A stretch of 64,000 nt of DNA from Hyphomicrobiales bacterium (GTDB lineage: Bacteria > Pseudomonadota > Alphaproteobacteria > Rhizobiales > Beijerinckiaceae): NCBI GenBank assembly GCA_027483945.1, contig JAIXTM010000005.1:186001-250000 (forward strand), read 5' to 3'. Shown here piece by piece: positions 52,089-63,163 of this stretch. The translations under genes and the position numbers were made by a program. The notes beneath the pieces are model-generated. The model was not told where the DNA came from. It did no database searches and worked only from the letters and a program-made list of their open reading frames with translations. How positions within the stretch are numbered: the first letter of the stretch is position 1; every line of letters begins with the position of its first letter.

Positions 52089-53279
52089 CTAGTCCTCCTG
52101 CGGTCTCGACCGCAGGGAGGCCGTCTCGATCACGATCCGCGCCGCTCGCGCGCTCGGGGTATCGTCCGGGATCGTCATCACCTCGTCGAGGCGTCGAAAG
52201 GTTGCCAGCTGTGCCGCGCGCTCAGGCGTCTCGCGCAGGAGCGGCAGCAGTGCTTCGGCGAGCTTCTCCGGTGTGCAATCCCATTGCAGACGCTCGGGTA
52301 TCGCCTTCTCTCCAAGGATGAGGTTCGGCAGCACGACGGTGTCCACTGTAATGAGGTGGCGCAGCTGCTCCTCGAGCTTGGAAACCTTGTATGCCACCAC
52401 CATCGGGACGGCGGACAGGGCAAGTTCCAGCGTGACTGTGCCTGATGCCGCGAGCGCCGCATGGGCGTGCCGGAACGCCTGCAACTTGGCCGCCTCGCCC
52501 TCAACGATGGTGGCCGGCACCGGCCAGGTTGCCACGGCCTTCTCGATCATCGGGACCAGATGAGGCACCGCCGGAACCAAGACCTCGACCTGGCCCGGCA
52601 GCGCCCTTTCGATCAGTTCGAGCGTCTGGCCGAACGGCTCCAGCAGGCGGCCAGCTTCGGAGCGGCGGCTGCCCGGCAACACGAGGAGGCGAAGCGGTCC
52701 CTCTCCCAGGGCCGGTCGCTCGCCGGCACGCGGGCGCAGTTCGTCCAGCCGTTCGATCAGGGGATGACCGACATAGGTGCAGGCAGGGCCACCGAGGCGC
52801 CGGTGAGCCTCCGGCTCGAAGGGCAGCAGGGCGAGGACATGGTCGATATAGGCCGCCATCTTGCGGGCCCGGCCCGGACGCCAGGCCCAGACGGAGGGGC
52901 TGACATAATCGACGACCGGGAGCCATGGCAGGAACGCCCGTGTTCGCTTCGCCACCTGGTGCGTGAAGTCCGGGCTGTCGATGATGACGAGGACGTCGGG
53001 GCGCGCCGCCACGACGGCGTCGACGGTGCGCCAGACTCGATTGACGATGGTTGGCAGGCGCGCCAGCACGGGCAGCACGCCCATGACGGCAATATCGTCG
53101 AGCGGGAAGATGCTGGCGAGGCCCTGCTCCGCCATGCGCCGGCCGCCCAGCCCCTCGACCACCAGCCTGTCGCCGAGCCGCGTGCGCAAGGCTGCCAGCA
53201 GCTTGCCGCCGAGCTGGTCGCCTGATTCCTCGCCGGCGACGACGAAGACCTTGAGGGTGCCCTGTTGCTGCGCGGTCAT
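52089..53279 (-). CDS. lpxB: lipid-A-disaccharide synthase
   Basis: 396 residues, GT19 glycosyltransferase. It joins UDP-2,3-diacylglucosamine and lipid X. VFVVAGEESGDQLGGKLLAAL, VIIDSPDFTHQVAKRTR, YVSPSVWAWRPGRARKMA and VVAYKVSKLEEQLRHLI are typical. Start at 53279 overlaps the lpxI stop as ATGA. Last gene of the long minus-strand envelope operon. Confidence 0.95.
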   Translation of the reverse strand: MTAQQQGTLKVFVVAGEESGDQLGGKLLAALRTRLGDRLVVEGLGGRRMAEQGLASIFPLDDIAVMGVLPVLARLPTIVNRVWRTVDAVVAARPDVLVIIDSPDFTHQVAKRTRAFLPWLPVVDYVSPSVWAWRPGRARKMAAYIDHVLALLPFEPEAHRRLGGPACTYVGHPLIERLDELRPRAGERPALGEGPLRLLVLPGSRRSEAGRLLEPFGQTLELIERALPGQVEVLVPAVPHLVPMIEKAVATWPVPATIVEGEAAKLQAFRHAHAALAASGTVTLELALSAVPMVVAYKVSKLEEQLRHLITVDTVVLPNLILGEKAIPERLQWDCTPEKLAEALLPLLRETPERAAQLATFRRLDEVMTIPDDTPSARAARIVIETASLRSRPQED

Positions 53280-54151
53280 GGCGGGGTGACCGTCCAAGGC
53301 GCGACGCCGACCAGGAAGATGCCCGCCTTGTCGGCGGCCGTGATGGTGGCACGCCTGTCGAGGACAAGCGTCTGTCCGGCGGCAACCGCGATGCCCGACA
53401 GGCCCGCCGAGGCGGCCATGGCAACGGTGCGCGGCCCTATGGCGGGCAGGTCCAGGCGCAGGTCCTGGCCGATCTTGGGCATCTTGACGAGGACGCCGCC
53501 CCGCTCCGGCTGGCGGAAGAGCGAGCGGCGGCCGATGGAACGCACCCGCTTCAGCATGCGGTCCGTGCCCTCCGGACCTTCGACGGCGATGACGCGGCGA
53601 CCGCGCACGACCACCGCCTGGCCGACGTCGAAGGGCGACAGGGCCGCGAGCGTCCGCCGTCCGGTCTCGATGGCGTCGGCGGCGTCGCGGCCGATTTCGA
53701 CCGCACCGATGCGGCCCGGCGTGGCGCAGAGCTGCGGCGCCAGCTCCGCCGAGCCGAGGACCGCATAGCCCTTGCCTTCAAGATAGGCCGTCACGCCGCG
53801 CAGCAGCCCGTCGTCGCCCTGCTCCAGTAGCGGCTTGAGCACGACGGCAAGTTCCGCGCGGTTGCGCAGGGCGGCGAACACGCCAAGCGCCACCGTGCCC
53901 GAAGGGCGGCTGACGGTGCCCGCCAGGACCACGGCCGTGCATTGCAGCCGGTCCAGCGCATCGAGCAGGCCCTTGACGTCCACGATGTCGATGATTGCCG
54001 ACGCGGCGGCGCGGGTCGGGCGGTCGGCGAAGCCACGGATGGCGATGATCGCCGTTTCGCGCCCCCCCTGCCTCACCGCTTCGGCCAGTTCCAGCGGCAG
54101 GGTGCCGCCGCCGGCGAGAATAGCCAGTCGGCCGGCCGCCGCCGAATCCAT
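53276..54151 (-). CDS. lpxI: UDP-2,3-diacylglucosamine pyrophosphatase LpxI
   Basis: 291 residues, DUF1009 family. LpxI replaces LpxH in alphaproteobacteria, giving lipid X and UMP. LAILAGGGTLPLELAEAVR at the start, VVLAGTVSRPS, and RVIAVEGPEGTDRMLKRV and VKMPKIGQDLRLDLPAIGPRT in the C-terminal domain match the family. Between lpxA (3 bases) and lpxB (4-base overlap), exactly where LpxI is expected. Confidence 0.93.
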   Translation of the reverse strand: MDSAAAGRLAILAGGGTLPLELAEAVRQGGRETAIIAIRGFADRPTRAAASAIIDIVDVKGLLDALDRLQCTAVVLAGTVSRPSGTVALGVFAALRNRAELAVVLKPLLEQGDDGLLRGVTAYLEGKGYAVLGSAELAPQLCATPGRIGAVEIGRDAADAIETGRRTLAALSPFDVGQAVVVRGRRVIAVEGPEGTDRMLKRVRSIGRRSLFRQPERGGVLVKMPKIGQDLRLDLPAIGPRTVAMAASAGLSGIAVAAGQTLVLDRRATITAADKAGIFLVGVAPWTVTPP

Positions 54152-54154
54152 GGA

Positions 54155-54958
54155 TCAGGCCTCGCGGGAATCGCGCGGCGTACAGATGGCGCGGTCGCCG
54201 CCGGCGCGGATGAAGTCCAAGATCTCGTGGACGATGGGCACGGAAGCAAATTCCGACGCTACGTCCTCGACGCGTTCCTTCAGCGTGCCCTCCTCGGCAA
54301 ATAGCAGCCGATAGGCGCGGCGCAGCGTATGGATATCCTCGCGGGAGAAGCCGCGCCGGCGCAGGCCGATAATGTTGAGGCCGGCCAGATGCGCACGGTT
54401 GCCCAGCGCCATCCCGTAGGGGATGAGATCGTTCTCCAGTCCGGACATTCCGCCGACGAAGGCGTGCGATCCGACGCGGGCAAACTGGATGACGGCCGCG
54501 CCGCCACCGACGATGACATGGTCTCCCATGGTCACGTGTCCGGCGATCATCGCGTTGTTCGACAGGATGATGCCGCTGCCCAGCCGGCTGTCGTGCCCGA
54601 CATGGGAATTGGCGAGGAAAGCGCAACGGTCGCCGATGACCGTCTCCATGCCCCCGCCCTCGGTGCCGGGGTTGATCGTGACGCCTTCACGGAAGGTGCA
54701 GTCGGAGCCGATCGTCAGGGTCGACGGCTCGCCATGATATTTCAGGTCCTGTGGCTGGTGGCCGATCGACGCGAACGGAAAGATGCGGGTACGGGCGCCG
54801 ATCGTGGTTCGGCCAGCCACCACGGCATGGCTGACGAGCTCGCAGCCATCGCCCAGCGTCACCTGCGAGCCGACGATGCAATACGGACCGATGCGGACGC
54901 CTTCGCCGAGCGTGGCGCCGTCTTCGATGATGGCAGTGGGGTGGACGAGGCCGGCCAT
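54155..54958 (-). CDS. lpxA: UDP-N-acetylglucosamine acyltransferase
   Basis: 267 residues, left-handed beta-helix of hexapeptide repeats (IGPYCIVG, VTLGDG, IGARTRI, VGHDSRLGSG) with NNAMIAGHVTMGDHVIVGG and a C-terminal helical part. First acylation of lipid A. The ATG at 54958 overlaps the fabZ stop as TGATG; the long upstream open frame is fabZ in another frame. Confidence 0.96.
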   Translation of the reverse strand: MAGLVHPTAIIEDGATLGEGVRIGPYCIVGSQVTLGDGCELVSHAVVAGRTTIGARTRIFPFASIGHQPQDLKYHGEPSTLTIGSDCTFREGVTINPGTEGGGMETVIGDRCAFLANSHVGHDSRLGSGIILSNNAMIAGHVTMGDHVIVGGGAAVIQFARVGSHAFVGGMSGLENDLIPYGMALGNRAHLAGLNIIGLRRRGFSREDIHTLRRAYRLLFAEEGTLKERVEDVASEFASVPIVHEILDFIRAGGDRAICTPRDSREA

Positions 54959-55425
54959 CAGTCTTCGACCACGAGCATGGCGCTGACTTCGGCCTCGGCG
55001 ACGAGCGTCCCGTTCACCTTGGCCTCGCCCTTGAACCACCACATGGTGCGGCGCTGGGCGATCTTCGTCATGTGATATTCGACCGTATCGCCCGGCACGA
55101 CCGGCTTGCGGAACTTCGCCTTGTCGATGGTCATGAAATAGACCTCCTTGGGCCGCTTGCGGTCGGCCAGCTTGGAGGCGACGCAGATGGCGCCTGCGGT
55201 CTGTGCCATGCCCTCGATGATCAAGACCCCCGGAAAGAGCGGGCGCGTGGGGAAATGGCCCGTGAATTGCGGCTCGTTGATCGTGACGTTCTTGATGCCG
55301 ATGCAGGACTCGTCGCCGCGGATGTCCACGATCTTGTCGATGAGAAGGAACGGATATCTGTGAGGCAGATAGTCCATGATCTTCATGATATCGGCCGTTT
55401 CCAGCCGCACGGTCTCGCCGCTCAT
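54958..55425 (-). CDS. fabZ: (3R)-hydroxyacyl-ACP dehydratase FabZ
   Basis: 155 residues, hot-dog fold. [16 protein letters not shown] and the catalytic segment [20 protein letters not shown] with His57 and Glu71 are clear. Supplies elongating acyl chains and competes with LpxA for hydroxyacyl-ACP. ATGA overlap with lpxD, TGATG with lpxA. Confidence 0.96.
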   Translation of the reverse strand: MSGETVRLETADIMKIMDYLPHRYPFLLIDKIVDIRGDESCIGIKNVTINEPQFTGHFPTRPLFPGVLIIEGMAQTAGAICVASKLADRKRPKEVYFMTIDKAKFRKPVVPGDTVEYHMTKIAQRRTMWWFKGEAKVNGTLVAEAEVSAMLVVED

Positions 55426-56501
55426 TCGCCCTCTCCCCGTTCCTTCGCGCGCCCCTCTGCGGAGGCGTCGTCCCGCGCCGCCAGCCGGGACAACGTCATC
55501 AGTTCGCGGAACCATTCGCGCACCGGCTTGGCCGGCGATCCGCCCCAGCGCGCCCCGGCCGGAACATCGCCCGCGATATTGCTCGTGGCCGCGATCTGAG
55601 CCCCCGCGCCGACGGTGAGGTGGCCCGCCGATCCGACCTTGCCGCCCAGCGCGACGAAGTCCTCCAATGTCGTGCTTCCGGCGAGCCCGACCTGCGAGAC
55701 GATCACGCAATGGCGCCCGATGACCACGTTGTGGCCGATCTGCACCTGGTTGTCGATCTTGGTCCCCTCGCCGATCACCGTATCGCGGCTCGCGCCCCGG
55801 TCGATCGTGGTATTCGCGCCGATTTCCACGTCGTCCTGGATGATGACGCGGCCGATTTGAGGGACCTTGAGGTGACCACGCGGGCTCATCGCGAAGCCGA
55901 ACCCGTCCTGGCCGATCTGGACGCCGGGATGGATGATCACGCGGTTCCCGATCAGGGCGCATTGGATCGTGGCATTTGGCGCCACCGAACAGTCCCGCCC
56001 GATCCGGACATGGGGGCCTATCACCGCATTGGCCCCGATGATCGTTCCCGAGCCGATTTCAGCATGGGGCCCGATCACCGCGCCCGGGTCGACAGTCACG
56101 CCCTGCTCGAGGCGGGCCGTTGGATGGATCGTCGAGCCGGGAGCGATGCCCTGGCTGCCGAAGACGGGACCTGGGCGCATCGCGCCGGGATGCAGGACAG
56201 CCAGGACCTGCGCGAAGACGCGATAAGGCTCGTTGCACACAAGGGCATGGACGCTGGCCGGCACCTTGGCCGCGAAGCGCCGCGACACGAGGCACGCCCG
56301 GGCCTGCGTCAGGCCAAGCGCTTCCCCGTATTTGGGGTTGTCCATGTAAGCCAGATCATCCGGCCCAGCCAGCTCGAGAGACGCGACCCCGCGGATTGGC
56401 TCGTCGCCCGAAGCACCGTCTGGCACCGGAATGCCAGCGAGCGCGCAGACGCGTTCAAGCGTCAGCGCGCCCGACGAGGGAAAGAAGACCGGATCGCTCA
56501 T
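55422..56501 (-). CDS. lpxD: UDP-3-O-acylglucosamine N-acyltransferase
   Basis: 359 residues. N-terminal uridine-binding domain ([19 protein letters not shown]), left-handed beta-helix hexapeptide repeats, and [20 protein letters not shown] with the [12 protein letters not shown] stretch carrying the catalytic His. Third acyl step of lipid A. It follows bamA after 47 bases, a conserved arrangement. Confidence 0.96.
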   Translation of the reverse strand: MSDPVFFPSSGALTLERVCALAGIPVPDGASGDEPIRGVASLELAGPDDLAYMDNPKYGEALGLTQARACLVSRRFAAKVPASVHALVCNEPYRVFAQVLAVLHPGAMRPGPVFGSQGIAPGSTIHPTARLEQGVTVDPGAVIGPHAEIGSGTIIGANAVIGPHVRIGRDCSVAPNATIQCALIGNRVIIHPGVQIGQDGFGFAMSPRGHLKVPQIGRVIIQDDVEIGANTTIDRGASRDTVIGEGTKIDNQVQIGHNVVIGRHCVIVSQVGLAGSTTLEDFVALGGKVGSAGHLTVGAGAQIAATSNIAGDVPAGARWGGSPAKPVREWFRELMTLSRLAARDDASAEGRAKERGEGE

Positions 56502-56548
56502 GACCAGCGGACCGTGCCGGGTGCGGCGGACGGGCCGCGCCCGGTGCC

Positions 56549-58981
56549 TTAGAACCGGGTGCCGCCGGAGAAGCGGAACGCCTGCGTGCGGTCGCCATCA
56601 CCCTTCGACAGCGCGATCGCGTAGTCGAAGCGGATCGGGCCGAGCGGCGAGGACCAGAGCAGCGAAGCGCCGACCGAAGAACGGATCGACCGGTCGTCGC
56701 GGACGACGACGCATTCGGGCTGGACCGTTGGCCGGGCGCAATCGAACACGCCGTTCCGGTTCACGTCGAAGGCACGCTGGCCCTCGAAGCCGAAGAGCGT
56801 GCCGGCGTCGGCGAAGACCGCCGCCTTCATGCCCAGTTCCTTCGGCAGGCCGAAGATCGGGAACTGGACCTCGAGCGAGCCGCCGAAATAGGTCGTACCG
56901 CCTAGGGCGTTGGAGCTCGGATCCGCACTGATGTCGCGCGGGCCGATGCCGGACGGCGCGAAGCCGCGGACCAGCGACGGGCCGAGGAAGAAGTGGTCCA
57001 CGATCTTCAGGTCGTTGCCGCCGAACCCGACGACGTGACCGCCCTGGATGCGCGCGATACCCACGAAGTCCTCGAAGAACTCGCGGAAGTAACGCACGTC
57101 ACCGGTGACGCGCAGGTAGCGGGAATCGCCGCCCAGGCCCGCGACGTCGGGCTTCAGTTCGGCGTACCAGCCGTTGCGCGGCTCCACGTTGGAGTCGAGC
57201 GTGTTGTAGGTGAAGGTCAGGCCGACGAGCGAGGTGATCGTCTTGCCGGCTGCTTCCTTCAGCGCCACCGAAGCTTCGCCGTCATAGGCGCAGTTCGGAT
57301 AGAGCGCCGTGCCGTCGGCGTTCAGGGCCGTATAGCCCGGCAGCGGCAGAGAGCAGTCATTATACGGCTTCTTGTAGTCGTTCGGGATCTTGAGGTCCTG
57401 CTGGAACAGCGAGTACCGGCCCGTGACCGAGAATTCCTCGGTGATCGGCAGCGTCGCGCGAATGGTGCCGCCGGTCTGCCGGTTCTCATACCGGGAATAC
57501 TTGGTGTTGTCGGTGTACTTCGAGAAGATATCGAAGCCCGCCGCGATGCGCTGGCCCAGGAAGTACGGCTCGGTGAACGAGAATTCCACGCCGCGCGAAC
57601 GCTGGCCGGTCGAACCGGCGAGACGCACGAACTGACCACGGCCGAGGAAGTTGCTTTCCGAGACCGCCACTTCGCCGATGAAGCCGTCGGCGGTCGAATA
57701 GCCGCCGGCGATGGAGAACTGGCCGGTCGACTGATCCTCGACATCCACGTTGAGGACGACGCGGTCCGGCGCGGAGCCCGGCTCGGTCGTCATGCGGACC
57801 GTCTTGAAGAAGCGGGTGTTGTTCAGGCGCCGCTCGGCACGGTCCAGCAGCACCTTGTTGTAGGGGTCGCCTTCGCCGAGATCGAGCTCGCGGCGGATGA
57901 CGTAGTCGCGCGTGCGGGTGTTGCCGCGGACGTTGATCCGCTCGATGTAGACGCGCGGGCCCTCTTCCACCACGTAGGTGATGCCGATCACGCGGCCGGC
58001 CGGATCGCGCTGACCGACGGGGCGGACCTGTGCGAAGGCATAGCCGCGGCGGGCGACCTCGGTCGTGATGCCGACCAGCGACTTCTCAACCGCCTCGGCG
58101 TTATAGACGTCGCCGGAATCGCTGACGACGCGGCGCTGGAGCGCGGCATTATCGACATCGCGGATGCGCGATTCCACCGAGACCGGGCCGACCCGATACT
58201 GCTGGCCCTCGTCGACCGTAATCGTGATGATGTAGCCGCCCTGGGCGCTGTCGAAGACCGCTTCGTTGCTGACGATGCGGAAATCGGCATAGCCGTTCTT
58301 GAGGTAATAGCGGCGGATCAGCTCCAGGTCGGACGCGATGCGATCCGGATCGTAGATATCGGAATTCTTCAGCCAGCTGAGGAAGTTCGACTCCGTCGTC
58401 GTCATCAGGCGGCGGAGCCGATAGCCCGAAACCGCCTCGTTGCCGACGAAGTTGATCGACTTCACGCCCGTCTTGTCGCCTTCCACAATGGTGAAGACGA
58501 CGTCGATCGTGCCGTTCGGCAGGTCGACGACGCGGTGGGTGACCTGGGCGTTGCCGCGGCCGGACCGGCGATAGAGCTCGAGGATGCGCTGGGCGTCCTG
58601 CTGCGCGATGGCGGGGCTGTAGGGCCCGCGCGCCTTCGTCTGCAACTCCGGAAGCAGCGTGTCCTTGTTGACCTTCTTGTTGCCCTCGACCGCGACCCGG
58701 TTGATGACGTTGTTCTCGACAACGTTGACGACCACGCTGCCGCCCTGGCGGGCGACGCGCACGGAGGAGAACAGGCCGGTGGCCATCAGGTCGCGGCGGG
58801 CCTGCTCAAGATTGCCGTCCGCGACATAGGCGCGGATCGTGGCGGCCTCGACGCGACGGTTGCCCTGCACGACGACCGACTGGGCCATGGCCGCGTAGCT
58901 GCCCGACAGGAGCAATGCGGCCGCCAGAGCCATCTTCGGAGTGGACGCAGACACGCTCGGGCCTTTGGTCACAAACTTCAT
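56549..58981 (-). CDS. bamA: outer membrane protein assembly factor BamA
   Basis: 810 residues. Signal peptide (about 1-34, ending SYAAMAQ), five POTRA domains (about 35-430; the repeated GNxxV patterns such as [17 protein letters not shown] and [20 protein letters not shown]), and a C-terminal Omp85 barrel ending in a final Phe (FRFSGGTRF). It folds and inserts beta-barrel proteins in the outer membrane. The barrel motif [17 protein letters not shown] is the VRGF loop. A 233-base gap separates it from rseP, enough for its own promoter. Confidence 0.97.
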   Translation of the reverse strand: MKFVTKGPSVSASTPKMALAAALLLSGSYAAMAQSVVVQGNRRVEAATIRAYVADGNLEQARRDLMATGLFSSVRVARQGGSVVVNVVENNVINRVAVEGNKKVNKDTLLPELQTKARGPYSPAIAQQDAQRILELYRRSGRGNAQVTHRVVDLPNGTIDVVFTIVEGDKTGVKSINFVGNEAVSGYRLRRLMTTTESNFLSWLKNSDIYDPDRIASDLELIRRYYLKNGYADFRIVSNEAVFDSAQGGYIITITVDEGQQYRVGPVSVESRIRDVDNAALQRRVVSDSGDVYNAEAVEKSLVGITTEVARRGYAFAQVRPVGQRDPAGRVIGITYVVEEGPRVYIERINVRGNTRTRDYVIRRELDLGEGDPYNKVLLDRAERRLNNTRFFKTVRMTTEPGSAPDRVVLNVDVEDQSTGQFSIAGGYSTADGFIGEVAVSESNFLGRGQFVRLAGSTGQRSRGVEFSFTEPYFLGQRIAAGFDIFSKYTDNTKYSRYENRQTGGTIRATLPITEEFSVTGRYSLFQQDLKIPNDYKKPYNDCSLPLPGYTALNADGTALYPNCAYDGEASVALKEAAGKTITSLVGLTFTYNTLDSNVEPRNGWYAELKPDVAGLGGDSRYLRVTGDVRYFREFFEDFVGIARIQGGHVVGFGGNDLKIVDHFFLGPSLVRGFAPSGIGPRDISADPSSNALGGTTYFGGSLEVQFPIFGLPKELGMKAAVFADAGTLFGFEGQRAFDVNRNGVFDCARPTVQPECVVVRDDRSIRSSVGASLLWSSPLGPIRFDYAIALSKGDGDRTQAFRFSGGTRF

Positions 58982-59214
58982 CTCGGGTCGCCTGCTTCTT
59001 CTTTTTTGGAGCCGTCCCTCTCTGCACGATCCGATCGACCGGGGTCGTTCGGCCCGTGAGCGAGGGCGGAAGCAGCCTCTGGAGGCGGCCTTACGCTTCT
59101 ACAAAGTTTCGGCTCGTTAGCAACCACCGAGGCGGGCCACATCCTGATTTTTTCGGGGCCCGTTGCCTTCAGGTCACGTCAAATCAAGGCTTTATTTACC
59201 CTAACGAATTATGC

Positions 59215-60384
59215 TCAGCCCCGCATTCCGAGCAGCGCGCCGAAATGGAGCACGTCGTTCCAGGTGGCGACGAGCATGAGCGTCACGACGAAGGCTAATC
59301 CGATCCGGAAGCCGAATTCCTGGGCCCGCTCGCTCAGGGGACGTCCCCTCGCCGCCTCGATGCCGTAGAAGAGCAGGTGACCGCCGTCCAGCAGCGGAAT
59401 CGGCACGAGGTTGATGAGCCCGATCGACACCGACAGCAGCGCCGTCAGCGACAGCAGCGACTTGAAGCCGAAGCTCGCCATGTAGCCTGCCGCCTGGGCG
59501 ATGCGCGGCACGCCGGATATCTGGTCGATCGATTCGCGGCCCGTGACGAGCTTGCCGAAATAGGCTCCGGTCCGCTCCACGATGAACCAGGTCTCGGCGA
59601 CTCCGATGCGCAGCGACTGCAGCAGGCTGTACTCTTCGTGCCGCAGGGCCGCGGGATCCGTGGACGCCCGGATGCCCAGTTGCCCGATGCGCTGCACGCC
59701 GAGCTTCGTGGGAATTTCCTTGAGGTCCGGCACAGCTTCGACGCTGAGGTCCTGATCGGCCCGGCGGATGCGGAGCGTCAGGCGCTCGCCCGCATGGCTC
59801 ATGACGGCGCGCTGGATGTCCGTGAAGGTGCGGGTCTCGGCCCCGTTGACTGCCAGGATCACGTCGCCGGCCTGAAGCCCGGCCCGCGAAGCGGCGCTGT
59901 TCTCCACGACCGCCTCGACGCGCGGGGCATGGACATAATAGCCGTAGAAATAGGCGGTGCCCGTGAAGATCGCGATGGCCAGCAGGAAGTTCGCGATCGG
60001 GCCCGCCGCCACGATCGCCGCGCGGCGAGCGACCGACTTCTCGTGGAAACTCTCGGCCTTCTCGTCCGGCGACATACGCCGGAGCTGGTCGACGTCCGGC
60101 ACGCTCGCGCTGTTGAGATCGCCGGCGAACTTCACATAGCCGCCGAGCGGGATGGCGCTCAGGCGCCAGCGGGTGCCGTTCTTGGCTGTGTAGCCGAGTA
60201 TCTCAGGCCCAAATCCAATGGAAAAGGACTTCACACCGACGCCGCAGAGGCGGCCGACAAGGTAGTGGCCCAGTTCGTGGATGAACACGACCACGGTCAG
60301 CACGAACAGGAACGGAATGAGGTAGTTCAGTCCGGAGCCCCAGAGCGCCGACAGGAAGCCTTCGAACACGCGCGATATCTCCAC
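59215..60384 (-). CDS. rseP: RIP metalloprotease RseP (site-2 protease)
   Basis: 389 residues. Four membrane segments with the zinc motif VFIHELGHYLVGRL (His36, Glu37, His40) in the first, a PDZ domain (VVENSAASRAGLQAGDVILAVNG), and NLVPIPLLDGGHLLFYGIEA in a later helix with the third metal ligand Asp. It cleaves anti-sigma factors or signal peptides in the membrane. It follows dxr by 12 bases. Confidence 0.95.
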   Translation of the reverse strand: MEISRVFEGFLSALWGSGLNYLIPFLFVLTVVVFIHELGHYLVGRLCGVGVKSFSIGFGPEILGYTAKNGTRWRLSAIPLGGYVKFAGDLNSASVPDVDQLRRMSPDEKAESFHEKSVARRAAIVAAGPIANFLLAIAIFTGTAYFYGYYVHAPRVEAVVENSAASRAGLQAGDVILAVNGAETRTFTDIQRAVMSHAGERLTLRIRRADQDLSVEAVPDLKEIPTKLGVQRIGQLGIRASTDPAALRHEEYSLLQSLRIGVAETWFIVERTGAYFGKLVTGRESIDQISGVPRIAQAAGYMASFGFKSLLSLTALLSVSIGLINLVPIPLLDGGHLLFYGIEAARGRPLSERAQEFGFRIGLAFVVTLMLVATWNDVLHFGALLGMRG

Positions 60385-60396
60385 CGTTCCCGTCCC

Positions 60397-61569
60397 TTAA
60401 GTGGCAGTTGGGCCCGGCGGAAGCAAGGCACGCGTCGCCGCACGCGCCGCGGCATCCACCACCAGGGCCTCCTCGACGCCGGCCGGCGTGCCGTGACGGC
60501 CGGCCATCTGCTCGAGCGTCCGGGCGACGAGAGCCGGGATATCGCCGAACGGAATCGCCTTTGCAAGGAAAGCGGCGACGGCGACCTCGTTGGCTGCGTT
60601 GAGGATCGTCGGGGCCGCCCCGCCGGCCCGCAAGGCGTCGCGGGCCAATGCAAGGCATGGGAAACGCTCCGGATCGGGAGCCTCGAAGGTCAGCGTGCCG
60701 GCAGCGGCGAGATCCAGCCGCCGGTTGCCCGCGCTCGGCAGCCGGTCCGGCCAGGCGAGGCAGTGAAGCGTCGGAACGCGCATGTCCGGAGCCGCCAGCC
60801 CGGCTGCGACGGAACCGTCCGTGAAACAGACGAGGCCGTGAACGATGGACTGAGGATGGACAACGGCCTCCAGCCTGTCGGCGCCAAGCCCGAAAAGATG
60901 ATGAGCCTCAATCAGTTCGAGACCCTTGTTCATCAGCGACGCCGAATCGGTGCTGATCTTCGCGCCCATGGACCAGGTCGGATGATTCAGGGCGTCCGCC
61001 GGGGTCGCCGCAGCGATGCGCCCCGCGTCCCACGTCCGGAACGGGCCGCCCGAGGCGGTCAGGATCATCTTCTCGACACTGTCGGCCGGCGCATCGCCAA
61101 GGGCCTGGAATAGGGCGTTGTGCTCGGAATCCAGCGGCAGGATCGTCGCGCCGACGGCGCGGGCGCGGGCCATGAAGGCTTCGCCGGCGCAGACGAGGCA
61201 TTCCTTGTTCGCGAGCGCGATGTGCCGGCCCCGCTTCAGCGCGGCATAGGTCGGCGCCAGGCCTGCCGCCCCCGCGATTCCCGCCACGACGATGTCTGCC
61301 GGCTCCTCCACCGCGTCGAGCACGGCCGCCGGCCCGCCGCCGGTGCGGATGCCTGTGCCGGACAGGGCGATGGCGAGGTCCTGCGCGGCCGAGGCATCGG
61401 CGACCACCGCGAAGGAGGCGTTGAGCTCCCGGGCGATGCGGGCCAGCCCGGCGGCGTCGCGGTGCGCCACGACGCTGCCGACACGGAAATGCCGGCTCTG
61501 CTCCTTCAGCACCGCGCAGGCGGCCGATCCGACCGATCCCGTGGCACCCAGGACCGTAACGGTGCGCAT
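60397..61569 (-). CDS. dxr: 1-deoxy-D-xylulose-5-phosphate reductoisomerase
   Basis: 390 residues. VLGATGSVGSAACAVLKEQ NADPH motif, LANKECLVCAGEAFM, and LPLDSEHNALFQALG metal site, then TASGGPFRTW and HPTWSMGAKISTDSASLMNKGLELIEAH. First committed step of the MEP pathway, complementing ispDF at 15.2-16.4 kb. Start 61569 (MRTVTVLGATG) leaves one base after cdsA. Confidence 0.96.
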   Translation of the reverse strand: MRTVTVLGATGSVGSAACAVLKEQSRHFRVGSVVAHRDAAGLARIARELNASFAVVADASAAQDLAIALSGTGIRTGGGPAAVLDAVEEPADIVVAGIAGAAGLAPTYAALKRGRHIALANKECLVCAGEAFMARARAVGATILPLDSEHNALFQALGDAPADSVEKMILTASGGPFRTWDAGRIAAATPADALNHPTWSMGAKISTDSASLMNKGLELIEAHHLFGLGADRLEAVVHPQSIVHGLVCFTDGSVAAGLAAPDMRVPTLHCLAWPDRLPSAGNRRLDLAAAGTLTFEAPDPERFPCLALARDALRAGGAAPTILNAANEVAVAAFLAKAIPFGDIPALVARTLEQMAGRHGTPAGVEEALVVDAAARAATRALLPPGPTAT

Positions 61570-61570
61570 G

Positions 61571-62383
61571 TCAGCCGGCCAGGCCATGCCGGAGCGCCAG
61601 CGCCGCCAGCACGATGAAGGCGACGGCACAGAAGGCGTCGAGGCGGTCCATGATGCCGCCATGGCCCGGGATGGTGGACCCGGAATCCTTGACGCCTGCC
61701 CGGCGCTTCAGCGCCGATTCGGCGAGGTCACCCGCCTGTCCGGCGATGGAGGCGGCGGCGGACAGGATCGCGAGCGCCGCCAGCGGCATCGGCTGCTGGC
61801 CGTAGCGTGCCGCGGCCCAGCCTACCGCGATGCCGGCGATCGTCGCCGCAATGAGCCCGCCGATGAAGCCGGACCAGGTCTTCTTCGGACTGACAGACGG
61901 CATGAGCTTGGGGCCGCCCAGCGCTCTGCCCGTGAAGAAGGCGGCGATGTCGGAAGTCCAGACGACGGCGAACATCCAGGCGATTCCGGCCATGCCGAGC
62001 GCCGGATCGTTGCGCACGATGATCACGGCCACCACGACGACGCCCGCATAGATGAGGCCGAGGACGCCCCAGCCGCGCTCGGCTCGCGGCCCCGGCAGGA
62101 CGAGCTGTGCCAGGATGGCGGCCGCGCCGGCGATGACGGTCCAGCCGGGTGCGAACAGCAGGGCCGCGGCCACGGCCAGGATGCCCGCGATACCAGCGAG
62201 CATCCGGACCCGGCGGGCCGGCGCCGTCGTCATGGCGAGCCATTCCACCCAGATCCAGGCAGCGGCGGCCGCCCAGAACGCGGCGAAGACGAGTCCTCCG
62301 ATCCAGAGCGTCGCGAGCGCGGCAGCAGCCATCACGAGCGCCGAGAGGACGCGCTTGGTGAGTTCAGACGGCTGGCGGCTCAT
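61571..62383 (-). CDS. cdsA: phosphatidate cytidylyltransferase
   Basis: 270 residues, about eight transmembrane helices. CTP:phosphatidate transfer gives CDP-diacylglycerol, the precursor of membrane phospholipids. The family signature is visible as [18 protein letters not shown] followed by [20 protein letters not shown] and [14 protein letters not shown] overlap with uppS. Confidence 0.95.
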   Translation of the reverse strand: MSRQPSELTKRVLSALVMAAAALATLWIGGLVFAAFWAAAAAWIWVEWLAMTTAPARRVRMLAGIAGILAVAAALLFAPGWTVIAGAAAILAQLVLPGPRAERGWGVLGLIYAGVVVVAVIIVRNDPALGMAGIAWMFAVVWTSDIAAFFTGRALGGPKLMPSVSPKKTWSGFIGGLIAATIAGIAVGWAAARYGQQPMPLAALAILSAAASIAGQAGDLAESALKRRAGVKDSGSTIPGHGGIMDRLDAFCAVAFIVLAALALRHGLAG

Positions 62384-63153
62384 GCGCCGGCACTCGCGGC
62401 GCCAAGGCCGCCATAGCGCCGCTCGCGATTACGGAAAGTCGCGATGGCTTCGGCGAGGGCGGCGCCGTCGAAGTCCGGCCAGAGGATCGGCATGAACAGG
62501 AATTCGGCGTAGGCCGCCTGCCAGAGCAGGAAATTCGACAGCCGCTCCTCGCCGGAGGTGCGGATGATGAGATCCGGGTCGGGGATGCCGGCGGTGCCGA
62601 GGCGGTCCGCCAGCGCATCCTCATCGATCGACGCCGGATCGAGCCGGCCGGCCGCGGCTTCCTGCGCCAGGGCACGGGCGGCGGCGGCGATCTCCGCACG
62701 CGCGCCGTAATTGAAGGCGACGACCAGCGTCAGCCCGAGATTGGCCGCAGTGCGGCTCTCCGCCTCGTCGAGCAGGTCGCGGATGTCCTGACTGAGGCCC
62801 TCGCGCTCCCCAATGATGCGCACGCGCACGCCCTGCTCTGAAAGGCTTGCGAGGTCGTTCCGCACGAACCGGCGCAGCAGGGAGAACAGCTCGGTGATCT
62901 CCGATTGCGGCCGCCGCCAGTTCTCGGACGAGAAGCTGTAGATCGTCAGGAAACGGACGCCCTGTTCGGCGGCGGCGCGGACGGTGCGCCGCAACGCCTC
63001 GACGCCGCGGCGATGGCCTTCCGCGCGGGGCAACCCGCGGCGCGCAGCCCATCGACCGTTGCCGTCCATGATGATGGCCACATGGACGGGGCCGGTCCCG
63101 CCCCCCAGCCCGGCTGCGGTTTCTTCCCTGATGCCGGGCGTGGCTGCGCTCAC
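62380..63153 (-). CDS. uppS: undecaprenyl diphosphate synthase
   Basis: 257 residues from GTG at 63153, with GAGGA 7 bases before it. cis-Prenyltransferase: [20 protein letters not shown] with catalytic Asp30, [13 protein letters not shown], and [19 protein letters not shown]. It makes the C55 lipid carrier for peptidoglycan and LPS. The frame continues open upstream into frr, but those residues are out of family. Confidence 0.95.
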   Translation of the reverse strand: MSAATPGIREETAAGLGGGTGPVHVAIIMDGNGRWAARRGLPRAEGHRRGVEALRRTVRAAAEQGVRFLTIYSFSSENWRRPQSEITELFSLLRRFVRNDLASLSEQGVRVRIIGEREGLSQDIRDLLDEAESRTAANLGLTLVVAFNYGARAEIAAAARALAQEAAAGRLDPASIDEDALADRLGTAGIPDPDLIIRTSGEERLSNFLLWQAAYAEFLFMPILWPDFDGAALAEAIATFRNRERRYGGLGAASAGA

Positions 63154-63163
63154 GGATGTGTCC